A stretch of DNA of 64,000 bases from Olsenella uli. GTDB lineage: Bacteria > Actinomycetota > Coriobacteriia > Coriobacteriales > Atopobiaceae. Every line of letters begins with the position of its first letter. Positions within the stretch are counted from its first letter, which is position 1. The notes under the pieces were generated by a model. That model searched no databases. It saw nothing but the letters and a program-made list of their open reading frames with translations, and was not told the origin of the DNA. Location of the stretch: positions 1-64,000 of the forward strand of contig NZ_JACJKN010000002.1 in NCBI RefSeq assembly GCF_016900775.1. The letters are read 5' to 3'. Position numbers and translations under genes: made by a program. Below, piece after piece: positions 44,253 through 51,490 of this stretch.

Positions 44253-44327
44253 TAGCGCGCACCCCGCGCAAAGTCCCTCTTGCCATCCCGGGCGGATGCG
44301 CGAGGGGACTGCGTGGGGTGCGCGCTA
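44253..44327. repeat. 75-bp palindromic element
   Basis: Arms TAGCGCGCACCCC (44253-44265) and GGGGTGCGCGCTA (44315-44327) are perfect, with inner pairing GTCCCTC/GAGGGGAC. The centre AGTCCCTCTTGCCATCCCGG parallels GGTTCTTCTCGCCATCTGG of the 8668 element. An outer GCGGACGC/GCGTCCGC pair also flanks it. Confidence 0.65.
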
Positions 44328-44420
44328 TGCGTCCGCCGCGCGACGCGCGCGTCAATCGCGGGGGGCGCGCCGGGCGACCGTCCGTCAGCCCTTACGTGGC
44401 GCTTACATCGCAGGCGGATA

Positions 44421-44450
44421 ACCCCGGTAACCTGAAAAAGTTCAGACGAA
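44421..44450 (+). promoter_or_regulatory. Candidate SigI-type promoter before sigI-like gene
   Basis: ACCCCGGT (44421-44428) is followed 18 bases later by CGAA (44447-44450). The same ACCCCGGT occurs at 46118-46125 before the lipoprotein gene. Characterised SigI promoters are reported to have a C-rich -35 and a CGAA-like -10, so autoregulation is possible. Confidence 0.4.
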
Positions 44451-44510
44451 TTCATGGCGCGACCCCGAAAACGGGATGCCCCGTGCGCACTCTATCGCCG
44501 AGGGGGGACG

Positions 44511-45251
44511 ATGAGACGGGACAAGGACCTGGCCGCCCGCGTCCGGGCCGCGAAGGGCGACTCGCGGGCAGCGGACGGCCTGGTGCGCGACTACCTTCCG
44601 TTCATCAAGGCGGAGACGGCCCGGTTTACGGGTCGGCCCGCGCGGGAGGGAGACGACGAGCTGGGGATCGCCATGTTCGCATTTCATGAGGCGGTGCTTG
44701 CGTACGATGAGGGGCGAGGCGCGTTTCTGCCCCTCGCGTCCATAAGCATGAGGAACCGGCTGATCGACTTTCGGCGCCGGGAGCGCCGCCATGCCGAGGT
44801 TGCCTCGCTGGACGAGCGCCGCGGCGGCGCGGACGACGAGGACGACCGCCCGCTCGTGGAGCGGCTGGCGTCGGAGCGCGACGAGATCGGGGAGCGCGAG
44901 ACGCGCCGCGCCAGCCGGGCGGAGATTCTCGAGTTTGCCCGACAGCTCGAGCGTCTTGGGGTGAGCCTCGCGGACGTTGCCGAGAACAGCCCCCGTCAGC
45001 AGCGGACCCTGGAGGCGTGTCGGGGCGCCCTCGCGTATGCGCGCGGCCGCCAGGAGCTGCTCGACGGGGTCGCCGAGACGGGCAGGCTGCCCATCGCGGA
45101 GCTTGCGCGCGGGGCGGGCGTCGAGCGCAAGACGCTCGAGCGGCACCGGCGCTACCTCGTGGCGCTGCTCGTGGCCTACACCAACGGATATGACATCATC
45201 CGCGGGCATCTCCACAAGATCGTGGGGCCGACGGGGGGTGACGTTCGATGA
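44511..45251 (+). CDS. sigI: RNA polymerase sigma factor, SigI-like
   Basis: Sigma-70-family factor of 246 residues. The region-2-like part is DYLPFIKAETARFTG...GIAMFAFHEAVLAYDEGRGAFLPLASISMRNRLIDFRRRE, a pattern characteristic of SigI, and the C-terminal part (LEFARQLERLGVSLADVAENSP, GVERKTLERHRRYLVALLVAYTNGYDIIRGHL) matches the SigI C-terminal domain. The ATG at 44511 follows GAGGGGGGACG. It overlaps the anti-sigma gene by four bases (ATGA). Confidence 0.92.
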   Translation: MRRDKDLAARVRAAKGDSRAADGLVRDYLPFIKAETARFTGRPAREGDDELGIAMFAFHEAVLAYDEGRGAFLPLASISMRNRLIDFRRRERRHAEVASLDERRGGADDEDDRPLVERLASERDEIGERETRRASRAEILEFARQLERLGVSLADVAENSPRQQRTLEACRGALAYARGRQELLDGVAETGRLPIAELARGAGVERKTLERHRRYLVALLVAYTNGYDIIRGHLHKIVGPTGGDVR

Positions 45252-46066
45252 GCTACCTCATCATGGAGTGCGCCGCGAGCTATGCCGTGGCGCTTGACGA
45301 GGAGGGCCGCTTCGTAAAGGTCCCCAACCTCGGCTACGAGGTGGGCCAGGAAGTCGACGACGTTGTCACCTTCGAGGGGAGCCCGTTCGGGGAGGCCGAC
45401 GTCATCCCCTTCGAGGCGCGCCGGGCGAGAAGGACGCGCGGCCGCCGCGCGGCGCTGCTTGCCGCCGCGGCATGCCTCGCCGTAGCGGTGATCGCGGGCG
45501 CCGTGGTCTGGCAGGTGCCGGTGGGCACGGTCTACATGAGCATCAACCCCGAGGTGAGCATCGCGGTCAACCGCCTTGACCGCGTGGTGGGGCTCGACGG
45601 GGAGAACGGCGACGGCGACGACCTCATCGAGGGGTTCGCGTACTACGGGAGGACGATAGACGAGGTCTCGGATGGCCTTGCGGACCGCGCGGAGGAGCGG
45701 GGCTATCTGGATGACGGCGGAACGATCGAGCTCACGGTGGAGTCCGACGACGAGGAGTGGAAGACCGCGACCGAGGACCGGCTGATCGTGGAGCTTGAGG
45801 TGCACCTTGACCACCGAGTGGTGGTGACGGGCGCCGGCGAGACCGCCGCGCCCGCCCCGGCCCCCGAGCCCTCCGCGCCGTCCGTCCAGGCGCCGTCCCC
45901 CGAGTCCGCACCCGACGAGGGGGTCGTGCCGCCGGCAGAGGATGACGACTGGGATGATGACCGGGACGACGGCTGGGACGACGATGGCGATGCGGATGAC
46001 GACGATGACGACGACGCGGACGATGACGACGACGCGGACGATGATGACAACGATGACGACGACTAG
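45248..46066 (+). CDS. RsgI-like membrane anti-sigma factor with acidic tail
   Basis: Protein of 272 residues. Residues 1-55 form an RsgI N-terminal domain (YLIMECAASYAVALDEEGRFVKVPNLGYEVGQEV) that would bind SigI inside the cell. One transmembrane helix lies at about 66-90. The extracellular part contains YMSINPEVSIAVNRLDRVVGL, the RsgI-type central domain, then a Pro-rich linker and a tail almost wholly Asp with a few Trp/Arg. Start codon overlaps the sigma stop. The acidic tail may sense cations or the wall environment; that is inference. Confidence 0.9.
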   Translation: MSYLIMECAASYAVALDEEGRFVKVPNLGYEVGQEVDDVVTFEGSPFGEADVIPFEARRARRTRGRRAALLAAAACLAVAVIAGAVVWQVPVGTVYMSINPEVSIAVNRLDRVVGLDGENGDGDDLIEGFAYYGRTIDEVSDGLADRAEERGYLDDGGTIELTVESDDEEWKTATEDRLIVELEVHLDHRVVVTGAGETAAPAPAPEPSAPSVQAPSPESAPDEGVVPPAEDDDWDDDRDDGWDDDGDADDDDDDDADDDDDADDDDNDDDD

Positions 46067-46090
46067 ACCGGCCTGACGCCCTTCTCGACG

Positions 46091-46125
46091 CGGGGTCGCG
46101 AAAAAAATTTCCCGTCGACCCCGGT
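46091..46125. promoter_or_regulatory. Hairpin and candidate SigI -35 before lipoprotein gene
   Basis: CGGGGTCG (46091-46098) and CGACCCCG (46116-46123) form an 8-bp stem with an A/T-rich loop. The right arm includes ACCCCGGT (46118-46125), shared with the sigI-like promoter region. Confidence 0.4.
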
Positions 46126-46196
46126 TTTGAGACGGTGCCCGCGCAACCTCTCACTGCAAGGCAAAGAAGAGGCTCCCCGACACCAAGGAGGACACC

Positions 46197-47099
46197 ATGA
46201 AGACCACGAGCCTGAAGCGCATCCTCGCCACCGCCACGATGGGCGCCGCCCTTGCGGCAGTTCTCGCCGGATGCGGAACGACCCCCGCCACCCCCTCCGG
46301 CCAGGCGTCGGGCGACGCGGGGGAGACCCCGGTCGCCCAGGCCGCGGGAACCCTGCTCCTGAGCGTCAACCCCGAGATCGAGATCGAGTACGACGACGCC
46401 GGGCTCGTCACCGAGATCGAGGGCGTGAACGACGAGGGCAGGGGCATCGTGGGCGGTTACTCGGACTATCGGGGCAAGGAGTGCCGCACCGTCGTCTCCG
46501 AGCTCGTGGGCAAGATTTACGAGGCCGGGCACTTCAACCAGACCGTCGACGGGCACGACCGCAACGTGGTGGTCAAGCTCGAGCAGGGGTCGGGCTATCC
46601 GGGCGACGACTTCCTGCGCGGGATAGAGGATGACGTCCGCAGCACGGTGGGCGGCTTTGGCCTGGAGTCCGACGCGCTCGCCGTGGCCCCCGAGCAGCTG
46701 GACGACCGCGGCTACATCGGCCTGGACGCGGCGAAGGACATCGTGCTCTCTCAGCTGGGGCTTTCCGAGGCCTCCTTCAACGACCATGAGTACGAGCTCG
46801 ACGACGGCGTCTACGAGATGGAGTTCACCTCCGGCGGCGTGGAGTACGAGTACGAGGTCGACGCCCGCACGGGCAAGGTCCTCGAGGCCGACATCGACGG
46901 CAACGACGACTGGGACGACCGCGACGACTGGGACGACTGGCACGATGATCGCTACGACCGCGATGACGATTGGGACGACGATCGCGACGACTGGGACGAC
47001 GATCGCGACGACCGGGACGATGATCGCGACGACTGGGACGACGACCATGATGACCGCGACGACTGGGACGACGACCTGGACGATCGCTACGACGACTAG
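46197..47099 (+). CDS. Lipoprotein with RsgI-like and PepSY domains and Asp/Trp-rich tail
   Basis: Lipoprotein of 300 residues. The signal peptide ends in the lipobox LAGC (Cys26). Residues about 50-125 contain LLLSVNPEIEIEYDDAGLVTEIEGVN, clearly related to the extracellular RsgI-type domain of the preceding gene. A PepSY-like region follows (LDAAKDIVLSQLGLSEASFNDHEYELDDGVYEMEF, DARTGKVLEADIDG), then about 70 residues of repeats such as DDWDDDRDD. The ATG at 46197 follows AAGGAGGACACC. It is probably an extracellular partner of the SigI/RsgI-like system. Confidence 0.88.
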   Translation: MKTTSLKRILATATMGAALAAVLAGCGTTPATPSGQASGDAGETPVAQAAGTLLLSVNPEIEIEYDDAGLVTEIEGVNDEGRGIVGGYSDYRGKECRTVVSELVGKIYEAGHFNQTVDGHDRNVVVKLEQGSGYPGDDFLRGIEDDVRSTVGGFGLESDALAVAPEQLDDRGYIGLDAAKDIVLSQLGLSEASFNDHEYELDDGVYEMEFTSGGVEYEYEVDARTGKVLEADIDGNDDWDDRDDWDDWHDDRYDRDDDWDDDRDDWDDDRDDRDDDRDDWDDDHDDRDDWDDDLDDRYDD

Positions 47100-47121
47100 T
47101 CGCTGACGGCTTCGGATGCGT

Positions 47122-47145
47122 GCGGGCGCCTCTCGGGGCGCCCGC
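47122..47145 (+). terminator. Intrinsic-like terminator after lipoprotein gene
   Basis: GCGGGCGCC pairs with GGCGCCCGC across a 6-base loop, 22 bases after the stop codon. No long T run follows. Confidence 0.6.
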
Positions 47146-47166
47146 CTCATGTCGCGCCTTGCGATT

Positions 47167-47201
47167 GGCGCCCGCCCGCGCATATCACGCGGGCGGGCGC
47201 C
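47167..47201. terminator. Second strong hairpin, 14-bp perfect stem
   Basis: GGCGCCCGCCCGCG pairs perfectly with CGCGGGCGGGCGCC across the 7-base loop CATATCA. It lies between convergent genes and may stop transcription from both sides. Confidence 0.6.
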
Positions 47202-47407
47202 CCCGTTAGGCCCTCTGCGACGTCCCGGGGGCTTCCGTTCAGAAGTAGTGTACTTTTTTGGGACCCGCTCAAGTACGGCCTGACGGGTGCCATTTCCTTA
47301 CCTGCGGCTTTTTCGCTGTTCGAATGTAGTGTACTTTGCATAGCGGCAAATGAGTACACTGCAAACGAGCAAGGCGGCACCGGGGCTTTCGAACCGGCCT
47401 TCCGCGC
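47202..47407. other. Intergenic tail with three AGTGTACT motifs
   Basis: No gene seen. GTAGTGTACTTT occurs at 47245-47256 and 47326-47337, and its inverted form (TGAGTACACTGC) at 47351-47362. The region separates the convergent ends of the lipoprotein and ecfT genes. Confidence 0.4.
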
Positions 47408-48154
47408 CTAGAACGCCACGCCGAGCGCGACGAGCGCCACGCAGCACGCGAGCGCGAGCCAGTCGCGCGCGGCGAGCGGGTAGCGCTTGTAGCTGCTCTC
47501 GCGCGTGCGCAGGTAGAAGCCGCGCTGCTCGGCGGCGAGCGCGGTGGCGTCGGTGCGGCCGACGGAGCTCACGAGCAGGGGCACGCAGAGGGGCAGCATG
47601 AGCTGCAGCTTCTTGAAGGGGTTCTTGGTGTCGTACTGCACGCCGCGCGCCGTCTGCGCCTCCATGATGGCGTTCATTTCCTGCGAGAACACGGGGACGA
47701 AGCGCAGCGCGGTGGTGAAGGTGAACGCGTAGCGGTACGGCACGCGGAGCACCTCCACGCACGCGTTGGCGAGGTCGGTGAGCTTGGTTACCGTGAGCAC
47801 GAGCACGAGCGGCAGCGCCACGCCGAGCAGGCGCAGGCAGACCTTGGAGCCCGTGACCAGGCCGTCGGTGGTGACGATCCCCCAGACGGGCGCGCCGGTC
47901 CGCACGAAGACGAGCTGCAGCGCAAACATCACCACGGCAAGCGGGACGAGCACCTTGAGGAGGGGTGCGAGCCTTCCCGCCACCCCGGCGTACGCCGCGA
48001 GCGCAAACGTGAGGGCCAGAAGCCCGAGGAGAAGGGCGTAGGAGTCCGCGAGGAAGGTGGCCGCGATGATGGCGGCGGCCAGCGCGAGCTTGGCCACGGG
48101 GTTGAGGCGGTGGAGGAGCGTCTGCCCGGGGACATAGTCGATGACGTTAATCAT
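47408..48154 (-). CDS. ecfT: ECF transporter transmembrane subunit T
   Basis: Energy-coupling membrane protein of 248 residues (CbiQ/EcfT type) with five to six hydrophobic segments. Near the C-terminus the coupling helices contain QTARGVQYD and AAEQRGFYLRTR, the conserved ARG-type motifs that contact the ATPases. It overlaps the ATPase gene by 8 bases and is the last gene of the operon. Confidence 0.93.
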   Translation of the reverse strand: MINVIDYVPGQTLLHRLNPVAKLALAAAIIAATFLADSYALLLGLLALTFALAAYAGVAGRLAPLLKVLVPLAVVMFALQLVFVRTGAPVWGIVTTDGLVTGSKVCLRLLGVALPLVLVLTVTKLTDLANACVEVLRVPYRYAFTFTTALRFVPVFSQEMNAIMEAQTARGVQYDTKNPFKKLQLMLPLCVPLLVSSVGRTDATALAAEQRGFYLRTRESSYKRYPLAARDWLALACCVALVALGVAF

Positions 48155-49916
48155 GGCTGACCAGCTCCTTCACGAGGTCGACGATGCCCGAGACCTGGCT
48201 CACGCCCGCGAACTCGCGCGAGACGTCGCGCGCGAGCGCGGTCGAGAGGGCGATGATTTGCGGCGGCTCCACGCGAGCACGGTCCATGAGCGCAACGTCC
48301 GCAAAGACCTCCGGCGTCTCGCCCTGCCCGAGGATGCGTCCGTCCGCCATGACCAGGAGCCGCTCGGCAAAGTCCGAGACGACCTCCATGTCGTGGCAGA
48401 CCATGATGACGGCGCAGCCCCGGTCGGCCATCTCGCGCACCGTCTCCATGACGGTCATGCACTCGCGGTAGTCAAGGCCGCTCGTGGGCTCGTCAAGCAG
48501 GATGACCTCGGGCTCCATCACCACGACGGAGGCAAGGGCGACCATCTGGCGCTGCCCACGGGAGAGCGAGAAGGGCGCCTCGTCGAGGGGCAGCCCAAAG
48601 CGCCCCGCCACCGCGCGGGAGCGCTCGCGGGCCTCGGCGGCGGGCGCGCCCGTGAGCTCAAGGCCAAAGGCGACCTCCTCGAGGACGGTGTCCTTGCAGA
48701 TCTGGCGGTCCGGGTTCTGGAAGAGCGTGGAGACGTGCGCGGCCACGGTGCTCGTGGGGGTGTCGCGCATGTCGAGCCCGGCCACGCGGATGGAGCCGGA
48801 CGAGGGGCGCAGCAGGCCGTTCAGGAGCTTGGTGAGCGTGGTCTTGCCGGCGCCGTTCTGGCCGATGATGCCCACGAGCTCGCCGGGGTAGACGTCGAAG
48901 GTGAGGTCGGTCACGCAGGCGCCGCTCCCCGGGTAGGCAAAGCGGACGTCGCGAAAGCTCACGACGGGCGTGGCGCCGGCGGGTCGCGCGCCCGCGGCGG
49001 GGATGTGGCGCGAGCCCGCGCGGAAGGGCGCGATGTTGGCGCCGCGCCCGGTGCGGCCGCGCACGAGCCCGGCCACGAGCTCCTCCGCCTCCGCCACGCT
49101 CAGGCAGGGCGGGGCCGGCGGGATGACCCCGTGCTGCGCCAGGCTGTTGGAGACGCGCGCCACGCGCGGGCTGTCCACGCCGAGGGCGCGCAGCTCGTCG
49201 GCGTGCGAGAAGACCTCGCGGGTCGCGCCGTCAAAGGCGACGCGGCCCTCGCTCAGGACGACCACGCGGTCGCAGTAGGCGGTGAGCAGCGCCACCTTCT
49301 GCTCTATCACCACCACCGTCACCCCCTCCGCGTTGAGCGCGCGCAGGGTCTCGAAGACGGCGGTGGAGGAGGCGGGGTCGAGCGCCGCCGTGGGCTCGTC
49401 GAGCACGAGCACGCGGGGGTGCAGGGCCAGGATGGCGGCGATGGCGACCTTCTGCTTCTGGCCGCCGGAGAGCGTGGCGATCTCGCGCTCGCGCAGGTCG
49501 AGCACGCCGCACGCCTCGAGCGCGCCCGTGATGCGGGGCTCTATCTCGTCATGCGGCACGCCGAAGTTCTCAAGGCCGAAGAGCATCTCGTCCTCCACGG
49601 CGGAGGCGACCATCTGCGAGTCGATGTCCTGCGCCACGCTGCCCACCATGCGGGAGATGTCCGTGAGCGTGACCTCGCAGGTATCGCGGCCGTCCACGAG
49701 CGTGGACCCAAAGAGGGTTCCCCGGTAGTGGTGGGGGATGGCGCCCGAGAGCAGCGCGGCGAGCGTGGACTTGCCGGCGCCGGAGGGGCCGATGATGCCG
49801 ACGAAGCCCCCCTCGGGGACCTCAAGGGTGACGTGGTCGAGCGCCGGCTCGACGGCGTCCGCGTACGTGAACGAGACGTCGTCGAGCCGGATGATCGTAG
49901 ATGGTTCCTCGGTCAT
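48147..49916 (-). CDS. ECF transporter fused ATPase (A-A')
   Basis: Two ABC ATPases in one chain of 589 residues. First half: GPSGAGKSTLA, LSGGQKQKVAIAAIL, VLVLDEPTAALDP. Second half: GQNGAGKTTLTKLL, LSRGQRQMVALASV, VILLDEPTSGLD, and CHDMEVVSDFAERLL. Between them lies a Gly/Arg/Pro-rich linker (about 265-310). In most ECF systems the two ATPases are separate proteins; the fusion fixes their stoichiometry. It lies between the S and T genes. Confidence 0.94.
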   Translation of the reverse strand: MTEEPSTIIRLDDVSFTYADAVEPALDHVTLEVPEGGFVGIIGPSGAGKSTLAALLSGAIPHHYRGTLFGSTLVDGRDTCEVTLTDISRMVGSVAQDIDSQMVASAVEDEMLFGLENFGVPHDEIEPRITGALEACGVLDLREREIATLSGGQKQKVAIAAILALHPRVLVLDEPTAALDPASSTAVFETLRALNAEGVTVVVIEQKVALLTAYCDRVVVLSEGRVAFDGATREVFSHADELRALGVDSPRVARVSNSLAQHGVIPPAPPCLSVAEAEELVAGLVRGRTGRGANIAPFRAGSRHIPAAGARPAGATPVVSFRDVRFAYPGSGACVTDLTFDVYPGELVGIIGQNGAGKTTLTKLLNGLLRPSSGSIRVAGLDMRDTPTSTVAAHVSTLFQNPDRQICKDTVLEEVAFGLELTGAPAAEARERSRAVAGRFGLPLDEAPFSLSRGQRQMVALASVVVMEPEVILLDEPTSGLDYRECMTVMETVREMADRGCAVIMVCHDMEVVSDFAERLLVMADGRILGQGETPEVFADVALMDRARVEPPQIIALSTALARDVSREFAGVSQVSGIVDLVKELVSHD

Positions 49917-49932
49917 GGGTGCCTTTCAGTCC

Positions 49933-49959
49933 TGACAAAGGTGACAGGGTCGTTTGTCA
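49933..49959. repeat. CAAAGG-type palindrome between S and A genes
   Basis: TGACAAA and TTTGTCA flank a centre GGTGACAGGGTCG. With its flanks it is almost identical (reverse complement) to the palindrome at 62946-62976. Confidence 0.6.
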
Positions 49960-49972
49960 TGACATTGTCACA

Positions 49973-50557
49973 CTAGTCGGCGAGCTTGAGGGCCTTCCTG
50001 ATGGGAAGGTAGAGGGCCTGCACCAGAATGGCGTTGAAGACGGCGGTGAGCAGAACCACGGGGAGCATGGCGGCGGCGAGCTCGCCGGCGGCGCCCACCA
50101 TGGCGATCTTGATGAGCATGAAGATCACGCCGGAGACCGCCGTGGTGACAAAGGAGCCGATGAGCGGGATGGCCTTCTTGGCGCCGCTCTCCATGCCGGC
50201 GCGCACGATGAGCGCCATGAGCATGGCGGCGATGCCCTCGGCGGCGAAGTCGATGAAGGGCGAGGTGGTGGTGATCTGGATGACGGCGGCCGAGATGAGG
50301 CCGATCACGAGGGCCTGGCCCACGTTGGGGCGCACCACGAGGATGGTGAGGCAGAAGGCCGAGATGATGAACTCGGGGCTGATGAGGCCGCCCGAGATGC
50401 CTGAGATGGCCTTGCCCACGGTGAAGTTGAGGATGAAGCCGGCGGCGAGAAGGACGGCGAGAAGGACGAGGGCCTGGATGTCGAGCTTGCCGTGATCGGC
50501 GGCGGCGACGGTGCGGGCGACGGGCTGGGCGCTCTGGCTGGTGACGTTCTGGGACAT
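49973..50557 (-). CDS. ECF transporter substrate-binding (S) component, predicted tryptophan-specific
   Basis: Membrane protein of 194 residues with about five or six hydrophobic segments and an S-component-like ISGGLISPEFIISAFCLTILVVRP. The ATG at 50557 (MSQNVTSQSAQ) follows CAGGAAAGGAAC. It is followed by the fused ATPase and T genes. Upstream, a leader peptide with three Trp codons and an intrinsic terminator precede it, which is the classical form of tryptophan attenuation; on that basis I predict tryptophan or a precursor as the substrate. The sequence family alone does not prove this. Confidence 0.8.
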   Translation of the reverse strand: MSQNVTSQSAQPVARTVAAADHGKLDIQALVLLAVLLAAGFILNFTVGKAISGISGGLISPEFIISAFCLTILVVRPNVGQALVIGLISAAVIQITTTSPFIDFAAEGIAAMLMALIVRAGMESGAKKAIPLIGSFVTTAVSGVIFMLIKIAMVGAAGELAAAMLPVVLLTAVFNAILVQALYLPIRKALKLAD

Positions 50558-50636
50558 GACAGTTCCTTTCCTGAGGGGGTTCTTCTTGGCTTGGGCGCTT
50601 CCGGCGCTGGGTGGCGTGGGCCCTCTCGTGGCCACG

Positions 50637-50668
50637 AAAAAAGGGCCCCCGGTCGCCCGGGAGCCCTT
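50637..50668 (-). terminator. Intrinsic terminator of the Trp leader
   Basis: On the transcript, AGGGCTCCCGG pairs with CCGGGGGCCCT across GCGA, followed by six U. It stands between the leader peptide stop and the S-component gene. A second hairpin (CTTCTGCGC/GCGCTTGAAG, 50666-50692) directly precedes it and overlaps its base. Confidence 0.85.
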
Positions 50669-50694
50669 CAAGCGCTATTTTCGGCGCAGAAGAC

Positions 50695-50763
50695 TCACGA
50701 TCGACCGACCGCGGAGAGGCTGCGCCACCACCAGTTCATGGACGTGCGTGCGATGCGACTCAT
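50695..50763 (-). CDS. Tryptophan leader peptide
   Basis: Short reading frame of 22 codons, MSRIARTSMNWWWRSLSAVG then RS and TGA. Three consecutive Trp codons at positions 11-13 are striking in a genome where Trp is rare. The ATG at 50763 follows GAGAGGAGCG. GGCGCAG right after the Trp codons can pair with CTGCGCC after the stop, and the latter can pair alternatively with GCGC before the terminator, so ribosome stalling at Trp codons could switch the structures. It controls the downstream ECF operon. Too short for usual gene finders. Confidence 0.82.
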   Translation of the reverse strand: MSRIARTSMNWWWRSLSAVGRS

Positions 50764-50924
50764 GTCTGGCGCTCCTCTCTGTGTCCGGCCTAAAGGCGTC
50801 TCTGTGCTTGCCGTCACAATACGCGCCCGCCGCCTTGCGCGCAAGGGTGTTTTTTCGGATGAAACAATCGCCGCGCATGTGAATATCGCGTGGCCGCGGT
50901 TGAAGCGCCGTCCTTCTCGGGAAT

Positions 50925-50944
50925 AATGTTGATTAGTTAACATT
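50925..50944. promoter_or_regulatory. MarR-type operator
   Basis: AATGTT (50925-50930), 8 bases, AACATT (50939-50944): a 20-bp dyad of MarR size, 42 bases before the marR-type start and within the region between it and the Trp leader. Confidence 0.5.
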
Positions 50945-50985
50945 GATGGTGCGGGCCCGGAGGGCCCTGACGGGGGAGAGTCGGC

Positions 50986-51435
50986 GTGACCGAGCAGCGC
51001 TTCGAGGACTTCGTGGGCATCATCGGCGCCCTCAACAAGGAGATCCAGCGCATCAAGACGGCCGAGGCCAGGCGGCTCGGCTTTCGCGGCTCGGACGTGA
51101 TGTGCCTCTACTACCTGGTCAAGCACCCCGAGGGGCTTGCCGCCTCAGAGCTCGCGCGCATGGCCGACGTGAGCCGCGCCGCCATGTCGCGCACCGTGGC
51201 GCACCTGGCCGAGGACGGCTTTGTGGAGGTGGGGGGCTCCGATGACGACGCCTCTCGCTACCGGGCGCCCATCACGCTCACCGAGAAGGGCCGCGAGGCC
51301 GCGCGCCCGCTCGACGACATCATTCACCGAGTGCTCGACGAGGCTGGCGGGGAGCTTGCCTACCGCGAGCGCATGCAGATGTACGATTCGCTCAACCACA
51401 TCTTCGAGCGCCTGAGGACCTTCGCGCGCGACTAG
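50986..51435 (+). CDS. MarR-family transcriptional regulator
   Basis: Winged-helix regulator of 149 residues. It has the MarR fold order with the recognition part LAASELARMADVSRAAMSRTVAHLAEDGFVEV and wing DASRYRAPITLTEKGRE. The start is GTG at 50986 after GGGGGAGAG. It lies just upstream of a degV-type gene on the same strand. Confidence 0.9.
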   Translation: MTEQRFEDFVGIIGALNKEIQRIKTAEARRLGFRGSDVMCLYYLVKHPEGLAASELARMADVSRAAMSRTVAHLAEDGFVEVGGSDDDASRYRAPITLTEKGREAARPLDDIIHRVLDEAGGELAYRERMQMYDSLNHIFERLRTFARD

Positions 51436-51490
51436 CGCGGGGTCGGCCCATTCCGGGCGCGGCTCGTCGGGAGCAGAGAAAGGAACGATC

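Noticed and set aside
45950-46066. Asp-rich codon run as an assembly or low-complexity artefact
   Set aside because: A second, differently encoded Asp-rich tail follows in the lipoprotein gene and both end with proper stop codons, so they look genuine.
48141-49976. Long plus-strand frame opposite the fused ECF ATPase
   Set aside because: Antisense shadow; the minus strand has complete Walker motifs.
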